64,000 nt of DNA from Spirosoma lacussanchae (GTDB lineage Bacteria > Bacteroidota > Bacteroidia > Cytophagales > Spirosomataceae), in contig NZ_SWJG01000002.1 of assembly GCF_005870035.1 (NCBI RefSeq), forward strand, positions 186,001-250,000. The letters run 5' to 3'. The notes beneath the pieces are model-generated. The model saw nothing but the letters and a program-made list of their open reading frames with translations, did no database searches and was not told where the DNA came from. This document shows positions 34,350 to 44,200 of the stretch, piece by piece; the first letter of the stretch is position 1, and each line of letters starts with the position of its first letter. A program made the translations under genes and the position numbers.

Positions 34350-35615
34350 ATGACCAATCGAAGAGAGTTTCTAAAGCAGGCTCCGTCGCTGATGGGGTTG
34401 CTGATGAGTATACCCGCCCTGGCGCAGCCAGCCGCTAAAAAATCGATCGTGCTCCGGTCGTCCTGGCAAACAGTCAATATTGGCGACATTGGCCATACGC
34501 CGGGTGTGCTGGCCCTGCTGGAGAAATACCTGCCCGATGTTGAGGTGCGGCTGTGGCCCTCCAGCGTCGGGAACGGGGTCGACGAGCTGCTGCGCCGTCG
34601 GTTTCCGAAGGTCGCGATCCTCAAGACCCCGGATGAGCAGGCGCGGGCGCTGAACGAATGCGCGTTTCTGCTCCATGGTTCGGGTCCTTCGCTGGTAGCG
34701 CGTAAGGATGTGGAGCGCTGGCACAAAGAAACCGGTAAGCCGTATGGTATCTACGGCATCACCTTCCCCGGCGTGTACAGCCCCGATCCCAATGCCAGCG
34801 TAACGGCCAACCCACTGGATGTGGAGCTGTTGAGCAACGCCAGGTTTGCACTCTTCCGCGATTCGGTGTCGCTGGCTTTTGCCAAAGCCAATGGCGTAAC
34901 CAGCCCCGTGATGGAATTTTGCCCCGATGGCGCCTTTGCCGTCGATCTGCAGAACGATCAGGCCGCACTGGCTTTCATGAAGCAGCATGGGCTGGAAGAT
35001 GGTAAGTTTATGTGCGTGATTCCGCGGACCCGGTTCACGCCCTACTGGGAGATACCCAGCAAAAAGACGCCGTTCGATGCCACCCGCGACGCGCGCAACC
35101 AGGCGATGAAAGAACACGACAACGCTCCGCTTCGGGAGGCCATCATAGCCGTTGTGCGGCAAACGCCCATGAACATACTGATCTGCCCCGAAGACGAAAC
35201 GCAGGTGAAGCTGGGCAAGGAAATCCTGTTCGATAAGCTGCCCGACGATGTGAAGCCGCGGGTGGTCTGGCGCGATCGGTACTGGCTGACCGACGAGGCC
35301 GTCAGCACCTATCGGCGGTCGGCGGGCTTGTTCGGCCTGGAGATGCACTCGCCCATCATGTGTATCGGTAACGGCATTCCGGCCGTGGTTGGTCGGTTTG
35401 CCGAACAGACAAGCAAAGGCTTCATGTGGCGCGATATTGGTCTGGGCGACTGGCTATTCGATATGGACAACGAGCAGGATATCAGCCGTTACGTGCCCAC
35501 GGTGCTGGCCATGGCCAAAGACCCCAAAGCGGCCCGGGCCAAAGCCGCTCAGGGACGTCGGTTCGTTGAGCAGCGGCAGCGCGAAACTATGGGACTTCTG
35601 AAAAAAACAGCCTAG
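34350..35615 (+). CDS. Tat-exported protein of polysaccharide pyruvyl transferase family, copy 1
   Basis: A 421-residue protein. The N-terminus has a classical twin-arginine signal (NRREFLK at residues 3-9, then a mild hydrophobic segment ending ALAQPA), so it should be exported folded. The rest matches the polysaccharide pyruvyl transferase (PS_pyruv_trans) fold: NIGDIGHTPGVLALLEKYLP at the N-domain, LHGSGPSLVAR, GITFPGVY, FALFRDSVSL, MEFCPDGAFAVDL, and a C-domain with FGLEMHSPIMCIGNGIPAVV and FMWRDIGLGDWLFDMD. Known members attach ketal pyruvate to glycans using phosphoenolpyruvate in the cytosol; periplasmic location is unexpected, so the reaction here is open. The basic residue often seen before the C-domain His is Glu in this copy. 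Confidence 0.83.
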   Translation: MTNRREFLKQAPSLMGLLMSIPALAQPAAKKSIVLRSSWQTVNIGDIGHTPGVLALLEKYLPDVEVRLWPSSVGNGVDELLRRRFPKVAILKTPDEQARALNECAFLLHGSGPSLVARKDVERWHKETGKPYGIYGITFPGVYSPDPNASVTANPLDVELLSNARFALFRDSVSLAFAKANGVTSPVMEFCPDGAFAVDLQNDQAALAFMKQHGLEDGKFMCVIPRTRFTPYWEIPSKKTPFDATRDARNQAMKEHDNAPLREAIIAVVRQTPMNILICPEDETQVKLGKEILFDKLPDDVKPRVVWRDRYWLTDEAVSTYRRSAGLFGLEMHSPIMCIGNGIPAVVGRFAEQTSKGFMWRDIGLGDWLFDMDNEQDISRYVPTVLAMAKDPKAARAKAAQGRRFVEQRQRETMGLLKKTA

Positions 35616-35622
35616 TCAATAG

Positions 35623-36894
35623 ATGGAAACCCGTCGTACGTTTCTGCGGCAAACGCCCGCCCTGGCCGGATTGCTGACGAGCCTGCCCGCGCTGGCCCGG
35701 CTGGCCGATAAAAAAACGATACTGCTCCGGTCGTCGTGGCAGACCGAAAACATTGGCGACATTGGCCACACGCCGGGTGTGCTGGCGCTACTCGAAAAAC
35801 ACCTGCCCGACGTGCCGGTGCGGCTGTGGCCCATGCATGTCGACAACGGCGTGGAGGAGATGCTGCGGAAGCGGTTTCCCCGGGTGACGATCGTACAGAC
35901 ACCGGCCGATGTGGCCCGGGCGTTTGCCGACTGTAGCTTTCTGTTACATGGCTCTGGCCCCTCGCTGGTGGCGCGTCCTGACCTGGACCGCTGGCGTCGG
36001 GAGACCGGCAAGCCTTATGGTATTTATGGCATCACGTTCCCCGGCATCTACGGCCTGCCTGCCGACCGGCAAACGGTCAGCCCGCTGGATGTGGAACTGC
36101 TGAACCAGGCTCGATTTGCGTATTTCCGCGATTCAGTCTCGCTTGATTTTGCCCGGAAAGCCGGGGTCACCAACCCGGTGATGGCGTTTTGCCCCGACGG
36201 TGCTTTTGCGGTCGATGTGAAAAACGACGAAGCGGCCGTGTCGTTTCTTGGGCAGCATGGGCTGGAAGACGGCCGGTTTCTGTGTGCCATTCCGCAGCTC
36301 CGGTTCTCGCCCTGGTGGGAGCTGCCGCAGAAAAAGCAGGCCGTCAATCCGGCCAAACACGCCCGTAACGAACAGATGAAAGAGCACGATAACGCGCCCA
36401 TTCGGGAGGCCATCATAGCCGTTGTACGGCAAACGCCCATGAAGGTACTGCTGGTGCCGGAAAACGAAACCCAGGTCAGAATCGGCAAAGAGATGCTCTA
36501 CGACCCGCTGCCCGATGATGTGAAAGCCCGGGTAGTCTGGCGCGATCGGTACTGGCTGACCGACGAGGCCGTCAGCACCTATCGGCGGTCGGCGGGCTTG
36601 TTCGGCCTGGAGATGCATTCGCCGATTATGTGCATAGCCAACGGTATACCGGCTATCGTTTGTCGCTTTGAGGAGCAGACGAGCAAAGGCTTCATGTGGC
36701 GCGATATTGGTCTGGATCAGTGGCTGTTCGATATGGATACGCCAGCCGACGTGGCCCGTATTGTACCAACGGTGCTGAAGATGGCCCAGGACCCCGAAGC
36801 CGCCCGGAAGACCGTAGCGCAGGCTCAGAAATTTGTACAGAAACGCCAGCAGGAAACCATGAGTGTAGTCCGGAAGGCTCTGATTGCCAGTTAA
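35623..36894 (+). CDS. Tat-exported protein of polysaccharide pyruvyl transferase family, copy 2
   Basis: A 423-residue close paralogue of the preceding gene, 7 bases after its stop. Twin-arginine signal TRRTFLR (residues 3-9) with cleavage probably after ALARLA. Shared blocks include NIGDIGHTPGVLALLEKHLP, LLHGSGPSLVARPDL, ITFPGIYG, RFAYFRDSVSLDF, AFCPDGAFAVDV and FGLEMHSPIMCIANGIPAIV. An 83-base block is identical at the DNA level to copy 1 (36535-36617 with 35265-35347), which indicates recent duplication or gene conversion. Function as for copy 1 is unknown. Confidence 0.83.
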   Translation: METRRTFLRQTPALAGLLTSLPALARLADKKTILLRSSWQTENIGDIGHTPGVLALLEKHLPDVPVRLWPMHVDNGVEEMLRKRFPRVTIVQTPADVARAFADCSFLLHGSGPSLVARPDLDRWRRETGKPYGIYGITFPGIYGLPADRQTVSPLDVELLNQARFAYFRDSVSLDFARKAGVTNPVMAFCPDGAFAVDVKNDEAAVSFLGQHGLEDGRFLCAIPQLRFSPWWELPQKKQAVNPAKHARNEQMKEHDNAPIREAIIAVVRQTPMKVLLVPENETQVRIGKEMLYDPLPDDVKARVVWRDRYWLTDEAVSTYRRSAGLFGLEMHSPIMCIANGIPAIVCRFEEQTSKGFMWRDIGLDQWLFDMDTPADVARIVPTVLKMAQDPEAARKTVAQAQKFVQKRQQETMSVVRKALIAS

Positions 36895-36897
36895 GCT

Positions 36898-38253
36898 ATG
36901 ACAACAAGACGCGACTTTATCAAACTATCGGCGCTGTCGTCGGCAACGGCGGTACTGCCTGCCGAGGCCCTGCCAGGGGTGGCCGATCGGCCAGCCGTTG
37001 CGCCCCCCAGGAACCCGGTTATTCTGCTCCGGTCTTCCTGGAACGATGCCAACATCGGCGATCAGGGCCACACTCCCGGAACGCTGCGTCTGCTGGAACG
37101 GTACGTCCCCGAAGCCGAGATTCTGCTGTGGCACCAGGACCCGCGGCCCGAAACGGAAAAGGTTATTACCCGAAATTTTCCAAAGGTAAAAATCGTGCGT
37201 GGGGCCTTCTACGACCGCGATAAGCCCTTTGAGGGAGAGCTGAAAGAAGCGTTCGACCGGGCCAGCCTGTACATAGTCAACTCGGGCATGGTCTATAACT
37301 ACGGGCTGTTCGGCTACGAATGGGGGACTACCATGGCGGGCCTGACGCCCTTTTATTACTGCCTCGACCGGGGCATTCCGTTCGGCTTGTATGGGCAGTC
37401 GTTCGATAAGTTCGCGCATCCGGCCATGCCTGTCTTTAAAGACGTGCTGAGCCGGGCCGCATTTATCTACTGCCGCGACGATGAATCCCGGGTGTTCCTG
37501 AGCGAGCATGCGTTCCGGCCCGGCAAGCTGGAGTTCGGCCCCGACGGCTGCTTCGGCATCAACGTCCGCGATGAAGAGAAAGGGGTGGCTTTCCTGAAAA
37601 AGAATGGGCTGGAGGATCAGAAATTCCTGACCGTCGTGATCCGAACCAACACCCCGCACCTGTACGATAAAAGCAAAGGGAGTCCGCTGAACCCGGCGCA
37701 GCCAACCCCCGCCCAGCAGGAACAGGACCGGCAGCGGCTGGCCAAAGTACGGGAGCTCATCTCGACCTGGGTCAGAGAAACGGGCCTGAAGGTGCTGCTG
37801 GCGCCCGAAGTGAGTAAGGAAGTGGCGCAGGCCAAAACCGGCGTATACGACCAGCTACCTGCCGATATTCAGCGGCAGGTAGTCTGGCGCGATACCTACT
37901 GGAATGCGGACGAAGCCATGTCGGTCTATGCCCGCGCCCATTCCATGTTCGGTATCGAGCCGCATTCGCTCATCATGGGGCTGGCGCTGGGCGTGCCCGT
38001 GGTTCATGCACGGCCCCTGACCCACGGCCGCAAAGGCTGGATGTTCCGCGATATTGGCCTGGGTAACTGGCTGTTCGAGATCGATCAGACACCCGCCGAA
38101 GCCCTGAGTGCTGAGTTGCTGGCTATTCACCGCGACTATCCGGCCGCAAAAGCCAGGGTGAACAAAGCCATGGCCTTCGTGCGGCAACGGCAGGCCGCTA
38201 GCATGCAGGTTGTTCGGCAAACGGTTGGGCTATCGGCGAAAAAAAACCAGTAG
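36898..38253 (+). CDS. Tat-exported protein of polysaccharide pyruvyl transferase family, copy 3 (diverged)
   Basis: A 451-residue paralogue, 3 bases after copy 2. Twin-arginine signal TRRDFIK (residues 3-9) followed by LSALSSATAVLPAEALPG. It keeps the fold marks (LLRSSWNDANIGDQGHTPGT, MVYNYGLFGYEW, YGQSFDKF, FIYCRDDESRVF, FGPDGCFGI, FGIEPHSLIMGLALGVPVVH, GWMFRDIGLGNWLFEID) but is clearly more diverged from copies 1 and 2 and has an extra loop near 250-275. The retained blocks suggest all three are folded and active rather than decaying. The gene ends the tight SusCD-PPT run; GH29 starts 145 bases further on. Confidence 0.82.
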   Translation: MTTRRDFIKLSALSSATAVLPAEALPGVADRPAVAPPRNPVILLRSSWNDANIGDQGHTPGTLRLLERYVPEAEILLWHQDPRPETEKVITRNFPKVKIVRGAFYDRDKPFEGELKEAFDRASLYIVNSGMVYNYGLFGYEWGTTMAGLTPFYYCLDRGIPFGLYGQSFDKFAHPAMPVFKDVLSRAAFIYCRDDESRVFLSEHAFRPGKLEFGPDGCFGINVRDEEKGVAFLKKNGLEDQKFLTVVIRTNTPHLYDKSKGSPLNPAQPTPAQQEQDRQRLAKVRELISTWVRETGLKVLLAPEVSKEVAQAKTGVYDQLPADIQRQVVWRDTYWNADEAMSVYARAHSMFGIEPHSLIMGLALGVPVVHARPLTHGRKGWMFRDIGLGNWLFEIDQTPAEALSAELLAIHRDYPAAKARVNKAMAFVRQRQAASMQVVRQTVGLSAKKNQ

Positions 38254-38398
38254 CACCCCGGGCGGGTCGCCAGAAAGTTATCCCGGTAGCCTGTACGGGC
38301 GGTACGAGGGCGTTTGCAGAAATTGAGCAGATTCACCAGCACTCATTCCGATTTATTGGCTTCTTTGCAGGACTATTGACTACTGATTGTTTCCCTGC

Positions 38399-39766
38399 AT
38401 GAAATTGACGTACGTAACCGCTCTCCTGCTGGCGAGCCTTCTTTCGGGTACGGTCGGCCTGGCCCAACCCAAACCAACCCCCCGCCAGCTAAACTGGCAA
38501 CAACTGGAAACCACGGCGTTCCTGCACTTTACGGTCAACACGTTTACCGATAAAGAGTGGGGCGATGGTACCGAAAGCCCGGCTATTTTTAACCCGACCC
38601 AACTCGACGCCCGGCAGTGGGTGCGGGCCCTGCGCGATGCGGGATTCAAAATGGCCATCATTACCGCCAAACACCACGATGGCTTCTGCCTGTGGCCAAC
38701 CAAACTAACCGACCATTCGGTAAAGAGCAGTCCGTGGAAGGGCGGTAAAGGGGATGTCGTTCGGGAGGTAGCCGATGCCTGCCGCGAGTTCGGGTTGAAA
38801 TTTGGCGTCTACCTGTCGCCCTGGGATCGGCACGAGCCACGCTACGGCACGGCCGCTTACAACGACTATTACAAGGCGCAACTGCGCGAACTGCTGACCA
38901 ACTACGGCGAGGTGTCGGAGGTATGGTTCGATGGGGCCAAGGGCGAGAATGCCAAAGACATGACCTATGATTTTGACGGCTACTGGGCGCTGGTTCGCGA
39001 GCTGCAGCCCAACGCGGTTATGTTTTCCGATGCCGGGCCCGATGTGCGCTGGGTCGGCAACGAGGCCGGTAACGCGGGCGAAACCTGCTGGTCGATGATC
39101 AATACCGATGGCATGGCGCCGGGCGTGGCCGACTCGAAATACCTGAACACGGGCGACCCGGCGGGTAAGCGCTGGATTCCGGCCGAGACCGACGTGAGCA
39201 TCCGGCCCGGCTGGTTCTATCACCCTGCCGAAGATAGCAAAGTCCGCTCGGGGGCCAATCTGGTGAATCTGTATTACCAGTCCGTCGGGCGGAACAGCCT
39301 GCTGCTGCTCAACGTGCCGCCCAACCGCGACGGGCTCCTGTCTGATTCGGACGTGGCCAGTCTGAAAGCGTTCCGCACCATTCTGAACGAAACCTTCCGG
39401 ACCAACCTCGTGGCGAAAAATCCGAAACTAAACGACAGAAAGCTGAACACGTTCGTGGCACTGCCCGCCAGCCAGTCGCTGACGGTTGACCTGACCGGCG
39501 AGCCGTTGTTCGACCGGATTTCCATTCAGGAAAACATTGCCAGCGGGCAGCGCGTATCGGGCGGGCGGGTCGAGTACTGGGATGGCCGTGCGTGGCAGCC
39601 GCTGCAATCGTTCACCACCGTGGGCCACAAGCGGCTGCTGCGGTTTCCGGCGGTGCGTTCCTCGCGGTTGCGGTTCTCGTTTACGAGCCTCGGCGGCCCC
39701 GTTGAACTGGCCGAAGTTGGTGTGTACAAGGCATCGGCCAGCGAAGCGGAGATCAGCCAGAAATAA
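38399..39766 (+). CDS. GH29 alpha-L-fucosidase
   Basis: A 455-residue exported enzyme with signal peptide (MKLTYVTALLLASLLSGTVGLAQ, start at 38399). GH29 marks are AFLHFTVNTFTDKEWGDG, AKHHDGFCLWPTKLTDHSVK, GVYLSPWDRHEPRYG and SEVWFDGAKGEN with the nucleophile Asp178. The layout and HFTVNTFTDKEWG fit the narrower-specificity branch (subfamily B, alpha-1,3/1,4-linked fucose). A C-terminal beta domain (about 350-450) follows the TIM barrel. It releases L-fucose, fitting the fucose permease and dehydrogenase genes at 55-58 kb. A terminator follows at 39814. Confidence 0.93.
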   Translation: MKLTYVTALLLASLLSGTVGLAQPKPTPRQLNWQQLETTAFLHFTVNTFTDKEWGDGTESPAIFNPTQLDARQWVRALRDAGFKMAIITAKHHDGFCLWPTKLTDHSVKSSPWKGGKGDVVREVADACREFGLKFGVYLSPWDRHEPRYGTAAYNDYYKAQLRELLTNYGEVSEVWFDGAKGENAKDMTYDFDGYWALVRELQPNAVMFSDAGPDVRWVGNEAGNAGETCWSMINTDGMAPGVADSKYLNTGDPAGKRWIPAETDVSIRPGWFYHPAEDSKVRSGANLVNLYYQSVGRNSLLLLNVPPNRDGLLSDSDVASLKAFRTILNETFRTNLVAKNPKLNDRKLNTFVALPASQSLTVDLTGEPLFDRISIQENIASGQRVSGGRVEYWDGRAWQPLQSFTTVGHKRLLRFPAVRSSRLRFSFTSLGGPVELAEVGVYKASASEAEISQK

Positions 39767-39813
39767 TCAGCAGCGGCCTGGTTATTGGCTGGCTAGTGAT
39801 CGACAACGAACAG

Positions 39814-39839
39814 GCCCCGTGCAGCGCATGGGGCTTTTT
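39814..39839 (+). terminator. Intrinsic terminator after GH29
   Basis: Arms 39814-39822 and 39826-39834 (9 pairs with one G-U) and a 3-base loop, followed by TTTTT (39835-39839). It closes the module 2 operon 48 bases after the fucosidase stop. Confidence 0.85.
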
Positions 39840-39997
39840 ACATGTCGCTCCTGCCGGAGCTGAGATGAGCAGGCAGGGTTGTATCGGGCTGGCTATGGAC
39901 AGGTCATCCCGGAGGGGTTTGTCAGGGCTTCTGTACTGCTTACAGACGCAGATGGGTGGAGTCTGGCTGCGTCGGGGCACTTTATGGTTGAGCGTTT

Positions 39998-41224
39998 TTA
40001 TTTGCCGGAGTAGAAAAAGACGCCGAGGAAGGCCAGCACTGATACGACAAAGCCAAACATAAAGATGTTGTAGGCCACCCGGAGCAGTTTGTATTTCTTG
40101 CCCAGGACCCTGCCCAGGTAATAAATATCGCGCGTCATGGAGCTGTAGAGATAGGTGCTGTCGCGCATCAACTCACTGATGCCCCACTCGTACTCGCTCA
40201 GGCTCATCTGGTGGAAGTTGCCGAAAAAAAGAAGGTTTCCTTTTCGCTGCTGAATGTCTTCGTGCGAGAACGTGCCCTGGGTAACGTTGGGGCGGGTGGC
40301 CAGGATAGCGAAGATGATCGTCAGGATAGCCGTGGTCAGGAACAGCGCCGTGGGTACCATCAGGCTCGGGTTTTCTTCAATTCGGCGGGGCAGGACCGAC
40401 ACCAGTACGGACACCATAATAGAGTTGACGGAAATCATGATGTTGGCCTTGCTATCGGCAATTTCGCTCAGCCGCAGGTGATTGGTCGAGGTGGTCCGGA
40501 ACATGGTCTCTATCCCGCGGTCCGGGCGATTTTCCTTGTCTTTTTTTCGACCTTTTTCGGGTTCACTGGCCGGAGCGGCTGGCTCCGGCTGGGCTTCCGT
40601 AACCGCACTGGCTGGGGAGATGGCTGCCTTTTCGGCTTGTTTGTCGCGCATCCGTTCCAGGTTCTCGGCCTGGCCTTTCTGCAGGTGGCGCTGTGCATAC
40701 GGGGTAAAATACCGATGCTGTTCGAGCAGGGTTATGTTCTGTTGCCGCCAGTCGCTGCCCGAAATCGGCTGTCCGCTCAGCTGCTCCAGCTCTTTTCTAA
40801 GCCGTTTCTGCCGGTCTTTATAGGCGTCGGAGCCCAGGTGGTACAGATCGGCGTCGCACAGGATTTCTTCGGGCAGCGTTTGGGGCGATTGCGGCATTTG
40901 GGTTGCCAGAATGCACCGCTGCACCCGGTCAATAAAGTCGGCGTCGGCCCCGGCTTCCCGCAGGTAGGCCGCGGCCAGGTCGGCGCTGGCGGTTTCGTGC
41001 TGCTCGGGTGGGCCCGTCAGGTAGCCCAGATCGTGGAACCAGGCCGCGGCCATTACGGCCTGGTAATCGGATTCGGTCAGGCTGGCGTGCTGCGCCAGCT
41101 CATCGACGGCCTTGACCACCGCTTTGGTATGATCCAGATTGTGGTAAACCAGTTCGGGGCGGGGGTGCTCCTGAAAAAAGCGGTGCACGTAGGTTGTCAG
41201 GTGGTGAAGGTTAATGGCCTGCAT
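39998..41224 (-). CDS. HD-domain phosphohydrolase fused to a Pycsar-type membrane effector domain (DUF5706)
   Basis: A 408-residue fusion. Residues ~1-185 are an HD domain: YHNLDHTKAV (His28, His32), AAAWFHDLGYL (His64-Asp65), QHETAS and CDADLYHLGS, so the metal-binding set appears complete. A charged low-complexity linker (about 186-240) follows. The C-terminal part (about 248-408) starts with LRLSEIADSKANIMISVNSI and has membrane helices near 262-285, 290-315 and 383-405, matching the PycTM/DUF5706 effector of cyclic-pyrimidine (Pycsar) anti-phage systems. HD domains cleave nucleotide phosphodiesters or phosphates, so this may couple signal hydrolysis to a membrane effector. No uridylate/cytidylate cyclase gene is nearby. 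It starts 24 bases after the upstream phosphoesterase-barrel gene. Confidence 0.83.
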   Translation of the reverse strand: MQAINLHHLTTYVHRFFQEHPRPELVYHNLDHTKAVVKAVDELAQHASLTESDYQAVMAAAWFHDLGYLTGPPEQHETASADLAAAYLREAGADADFIDRVQRCILATQMPQSPQTLPEEILCDADLYHLGSDAYKDRQKRLRKELEQLSGQPISGSDWRQQNITLLEQHRYFTPYAQRHLQKGQAENLERMRDKQAEKAAISPASAVTEAQPEPAAPASEPEKGRKKDKENRPDRGIETMFRTTSTNHLRLSEIADSKANIMISVNSIMVSVLVSVLPRRIEENPSLMVPTALFLTTAILTIIFAILATRPNVTQGTFSHEDIQQRKGNLLFFGNFHQMSLSEYEWGISELMRDSTYLYSSMTRDIYYLGRVLGKKYKLLRVAYNIFMFGFVVSVLAFLGVFFYSGK

Positions 41225-41248
41225 AGGGCAGCGGGATTGGACGAAAGA

Positions 41249-44200
41249 TTAGAATCGGAAACCCATAGAAACGTACGGCAACACGCCCTCGGTCGACAAG
41301 CCGACCTGCGCCGTTATGACCAGCAGACTGGCCGGGGTCACGTACAGACCGCCCCCGTAGCCGTTATGCCAGCGGTGCGACGACTCGCCGGTGAGCCATA
41401 CCCGACCGATGTCGTGAAAAGCCGTAAGCCCGACCTGGCCCGGAAACAGGAACGACTGAAAGCTGAATAGCCTGAGCCGGGCTTCAAGGCTGTGGTAAAG
41501 CATGTGGTTACCCGCAAAACGGAAGTTTCGGAAACCACGTAGGTTATCCTGGCCGCCCAGGTACAGCAGCTGGTAGAAGGCCGGGTTGCCGTACGTCAGG
41601 CCGCCCCCGATCCGGTGGGCCAGCACCAGCCGCCCGGCTGGGTCCAGGCGCGTGTACAGATGAAAAGCCGACTGAAGCTGCGTAAGGTGATTGGCCTGCT
41701 GCCCGAAACCCTGTAGCCCCAGCAGGGTGGTATGCCAGTAAACGCCCCCAATCGGCTGCGTTGGGCTAGTGCGTGTATCGAGGGCAATACCGGCCTGCAC
41801 CCCGCCATAACTTTCCCGCTGTAGAAAAGCCGCCGTTCCCTGATCGGCCAGATAACGCTCGATAAACCGCCCCCGGTTGTCGGCCAGGTCGAGGCTAAAA
41901 TACTGAAAGACGGGCCCCGCCGATATACTGGCGTGCGTACCCAGCGTGTGCCTGAGCTGGGCCGACGCCGTGATGAGGTTATAGCGAGTGCGGTAGTACC
42001 TGATCCGGCGGGTCTGGTCGTAGGCCGACTCGTTGCCGGGGCCGAAGAAGTTGGAAACGTTGGTAGGTGCCTTCGCCACGGCGTTGACAACGAGGTCGTT
42101 TCGGCCGATTACGTCGGTAAAGGTGCCGCTGTACCGGAGTGATACGGCGTTTGTGGCGAGCGCCCGGCTGATCAGGAGCCGGTTGTCGGTCGCAAACGGG
42201 GCTTTCCGGAAACCGTGGGTTTTCCATTGCACCCCCGCACCGAGCAGCAGGCCGTCGTCCAGGTTATAGCCTGCCGACAGCAGCGGGGCCAGCCGGTCGT
42301 AGGTGAAGGCATGCGGATCAAATTGGTTAACAGCTTTGTCGGTGCCGGGCCGCAGCCGGGCCAGGCCGGGCTCCGGCAGGGTGTTGGCTTCGGTTGTCCG
42401 GTCGTAGATGAACGGTTTGCCGGGTGAGCCCGTAACGGTGAAGACGTCGTTGCCTTTGCCGCCAATGAGTCGGATGGTTACGTTAGCGTTCTGCGTCCCG
42501 CCGACCTCGAAGCGGTCGTTGCCTTTCTGTCCGTACAGCCGGATCTCGCGCGTAACCGACGTGTCGAAAACGCGGTAGTACAGACGCCGGGCGTCGGCCC
42601 CGTCTTTGCCGATCTTGTACACCGAAACCGCCACATGGTCGTCGTCCCGATGGTCGACGCGGAACAGCTCGGCTTTGTCGGAACCGGGTATGTCTACGGT
42701 TTTGGCCAGAAACCGGTAATAGGTTAGCCCCTCGCGCAGCAGCCAGCCGCGACGAGCCCGCAGCGTCTCGAACAGCCGTTCGCCCGACTGCTGCCGAACC
42801 GCTTCGGGGAGCTGGCCGATGGCCTGGCGCAGCACACTGTCGGTCAGCATGGTTTGCAGATTCGTAATCTCGTCGATCCAGTCTCGCGTGGAGAGTTCCT
42901 GCAGGAACAACCGGTCGAAGTAGCGGGCGTTCATCATCAGCCCGTTTATGTTGCCCAGCTTTGGTGCAAATCCCTGAAATTTGGGTTGTAGCCACGGCAG
43001 GGCCGCCACCGAGGGCAACAGACCGCCGGCTCTGAAAAACGCCTGGTCGCGGTCGCGGGGGATGGGGTAGTATGTTTTGCCACCGGTCGTTTTGCGGGAG
43101 CCCCACCGCCACTGGTCTTCGTGCCGGTCCCAGTCGCCGATCAGCAGATCCAGCATCCGGGCCCGGAGTACGGCCCGCTGGTCTACGCGGTTATCGTTAT
43201 CGTCGGCCAGGGCTTCGAGGACTTTGGCGGTGCTGACCGACTTGCCGTCGACCGGATTACGCTCTTCCAGCAGCGCTACCGACTGCCCGAAATCGGCCTG
43301 GTAGATGCCCAGAGCGGGGTCGTCGGGTACGTAAACCAGGCGGGGCGTTGCGTGGGGAACCCCGGCGGCTTCGGCCAGAGAAGCGACGGCCAGTGGCGCA
43401 AACGGAAACCCGGCCGATATTTCATCCTGCAATACGTCTTTCGCAATGGTCTGGCGCAGGGCCACCGGCAGGGCACCGGTCGGGTCTTTCTGAATACTCC
43501 GCAATACCCATTCGCGCCCATCGACATTCGCCAGTCGCAGCGATTTGGTCTGCATGCCACCCCCCCGCTGGAGTATGGTGAAGCCGCCCAGGGTACGGGT
43601 CAGGTCAAAGACCGGAAAGGTAACCGGGGTGGCCCAGGTCTGGCGGTAGTTGTTGCCCAGCAACAACCGATGAACGCCACCTACGCTGTCGTAGGCCGGG
43701 GCTATGGCTACCGTAACGCTGTCGGGCCAGCGGGTGGAACGAGCCGATCCCGTCCGGGTCGAATCACCGGTCGGGAGCTGGCCGAAGATCGGGGCCGCAT
43801 GGACCTGGGTAGCCGTGGCGGCTTCGTCTACGGTGTAAAAGGTGGCGTTGAGGTGGCCGCTGGTCAGCTCATCGAGCACCACGTATCCCCAGTCCGGGCT
43901 GACAAACCGGGCCAGTTTCCCGGACTTCACCCGTTCCCGGTTAATGCCTGACCCGCTTACAATGTAGTTTCGGGCGCCGTCGACGATGTGCTGAATGGAG
44001 TGATCATGACCCGACACAAACACAACATTCGGTGCCTGGGCCAGCGTGGTTTCGATGGCGCGGACCATCTGCCGGTAGGTTGGGTTGGGCAGGTCCTGAA
44101 TGTTGCCGAACACCCCCCGCACCAGCGGATACAGCGACCCTATGCCGGGCAGGGGTACGTAGAGCCGGGGGGCAAAATCGGTCAGCGGGAAAAGGTGCTG

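Noticed and set aside
11882-39766. The region as a xanthan utilisation locus (GH105-type, mannosidase and pyruvate-related proteins together)
   Set aside because: No xanthan lyase, endo-xanthanase or acetylesterase is present, and fucosidase does not fit xanthan; the pyruvate link is only by family name.
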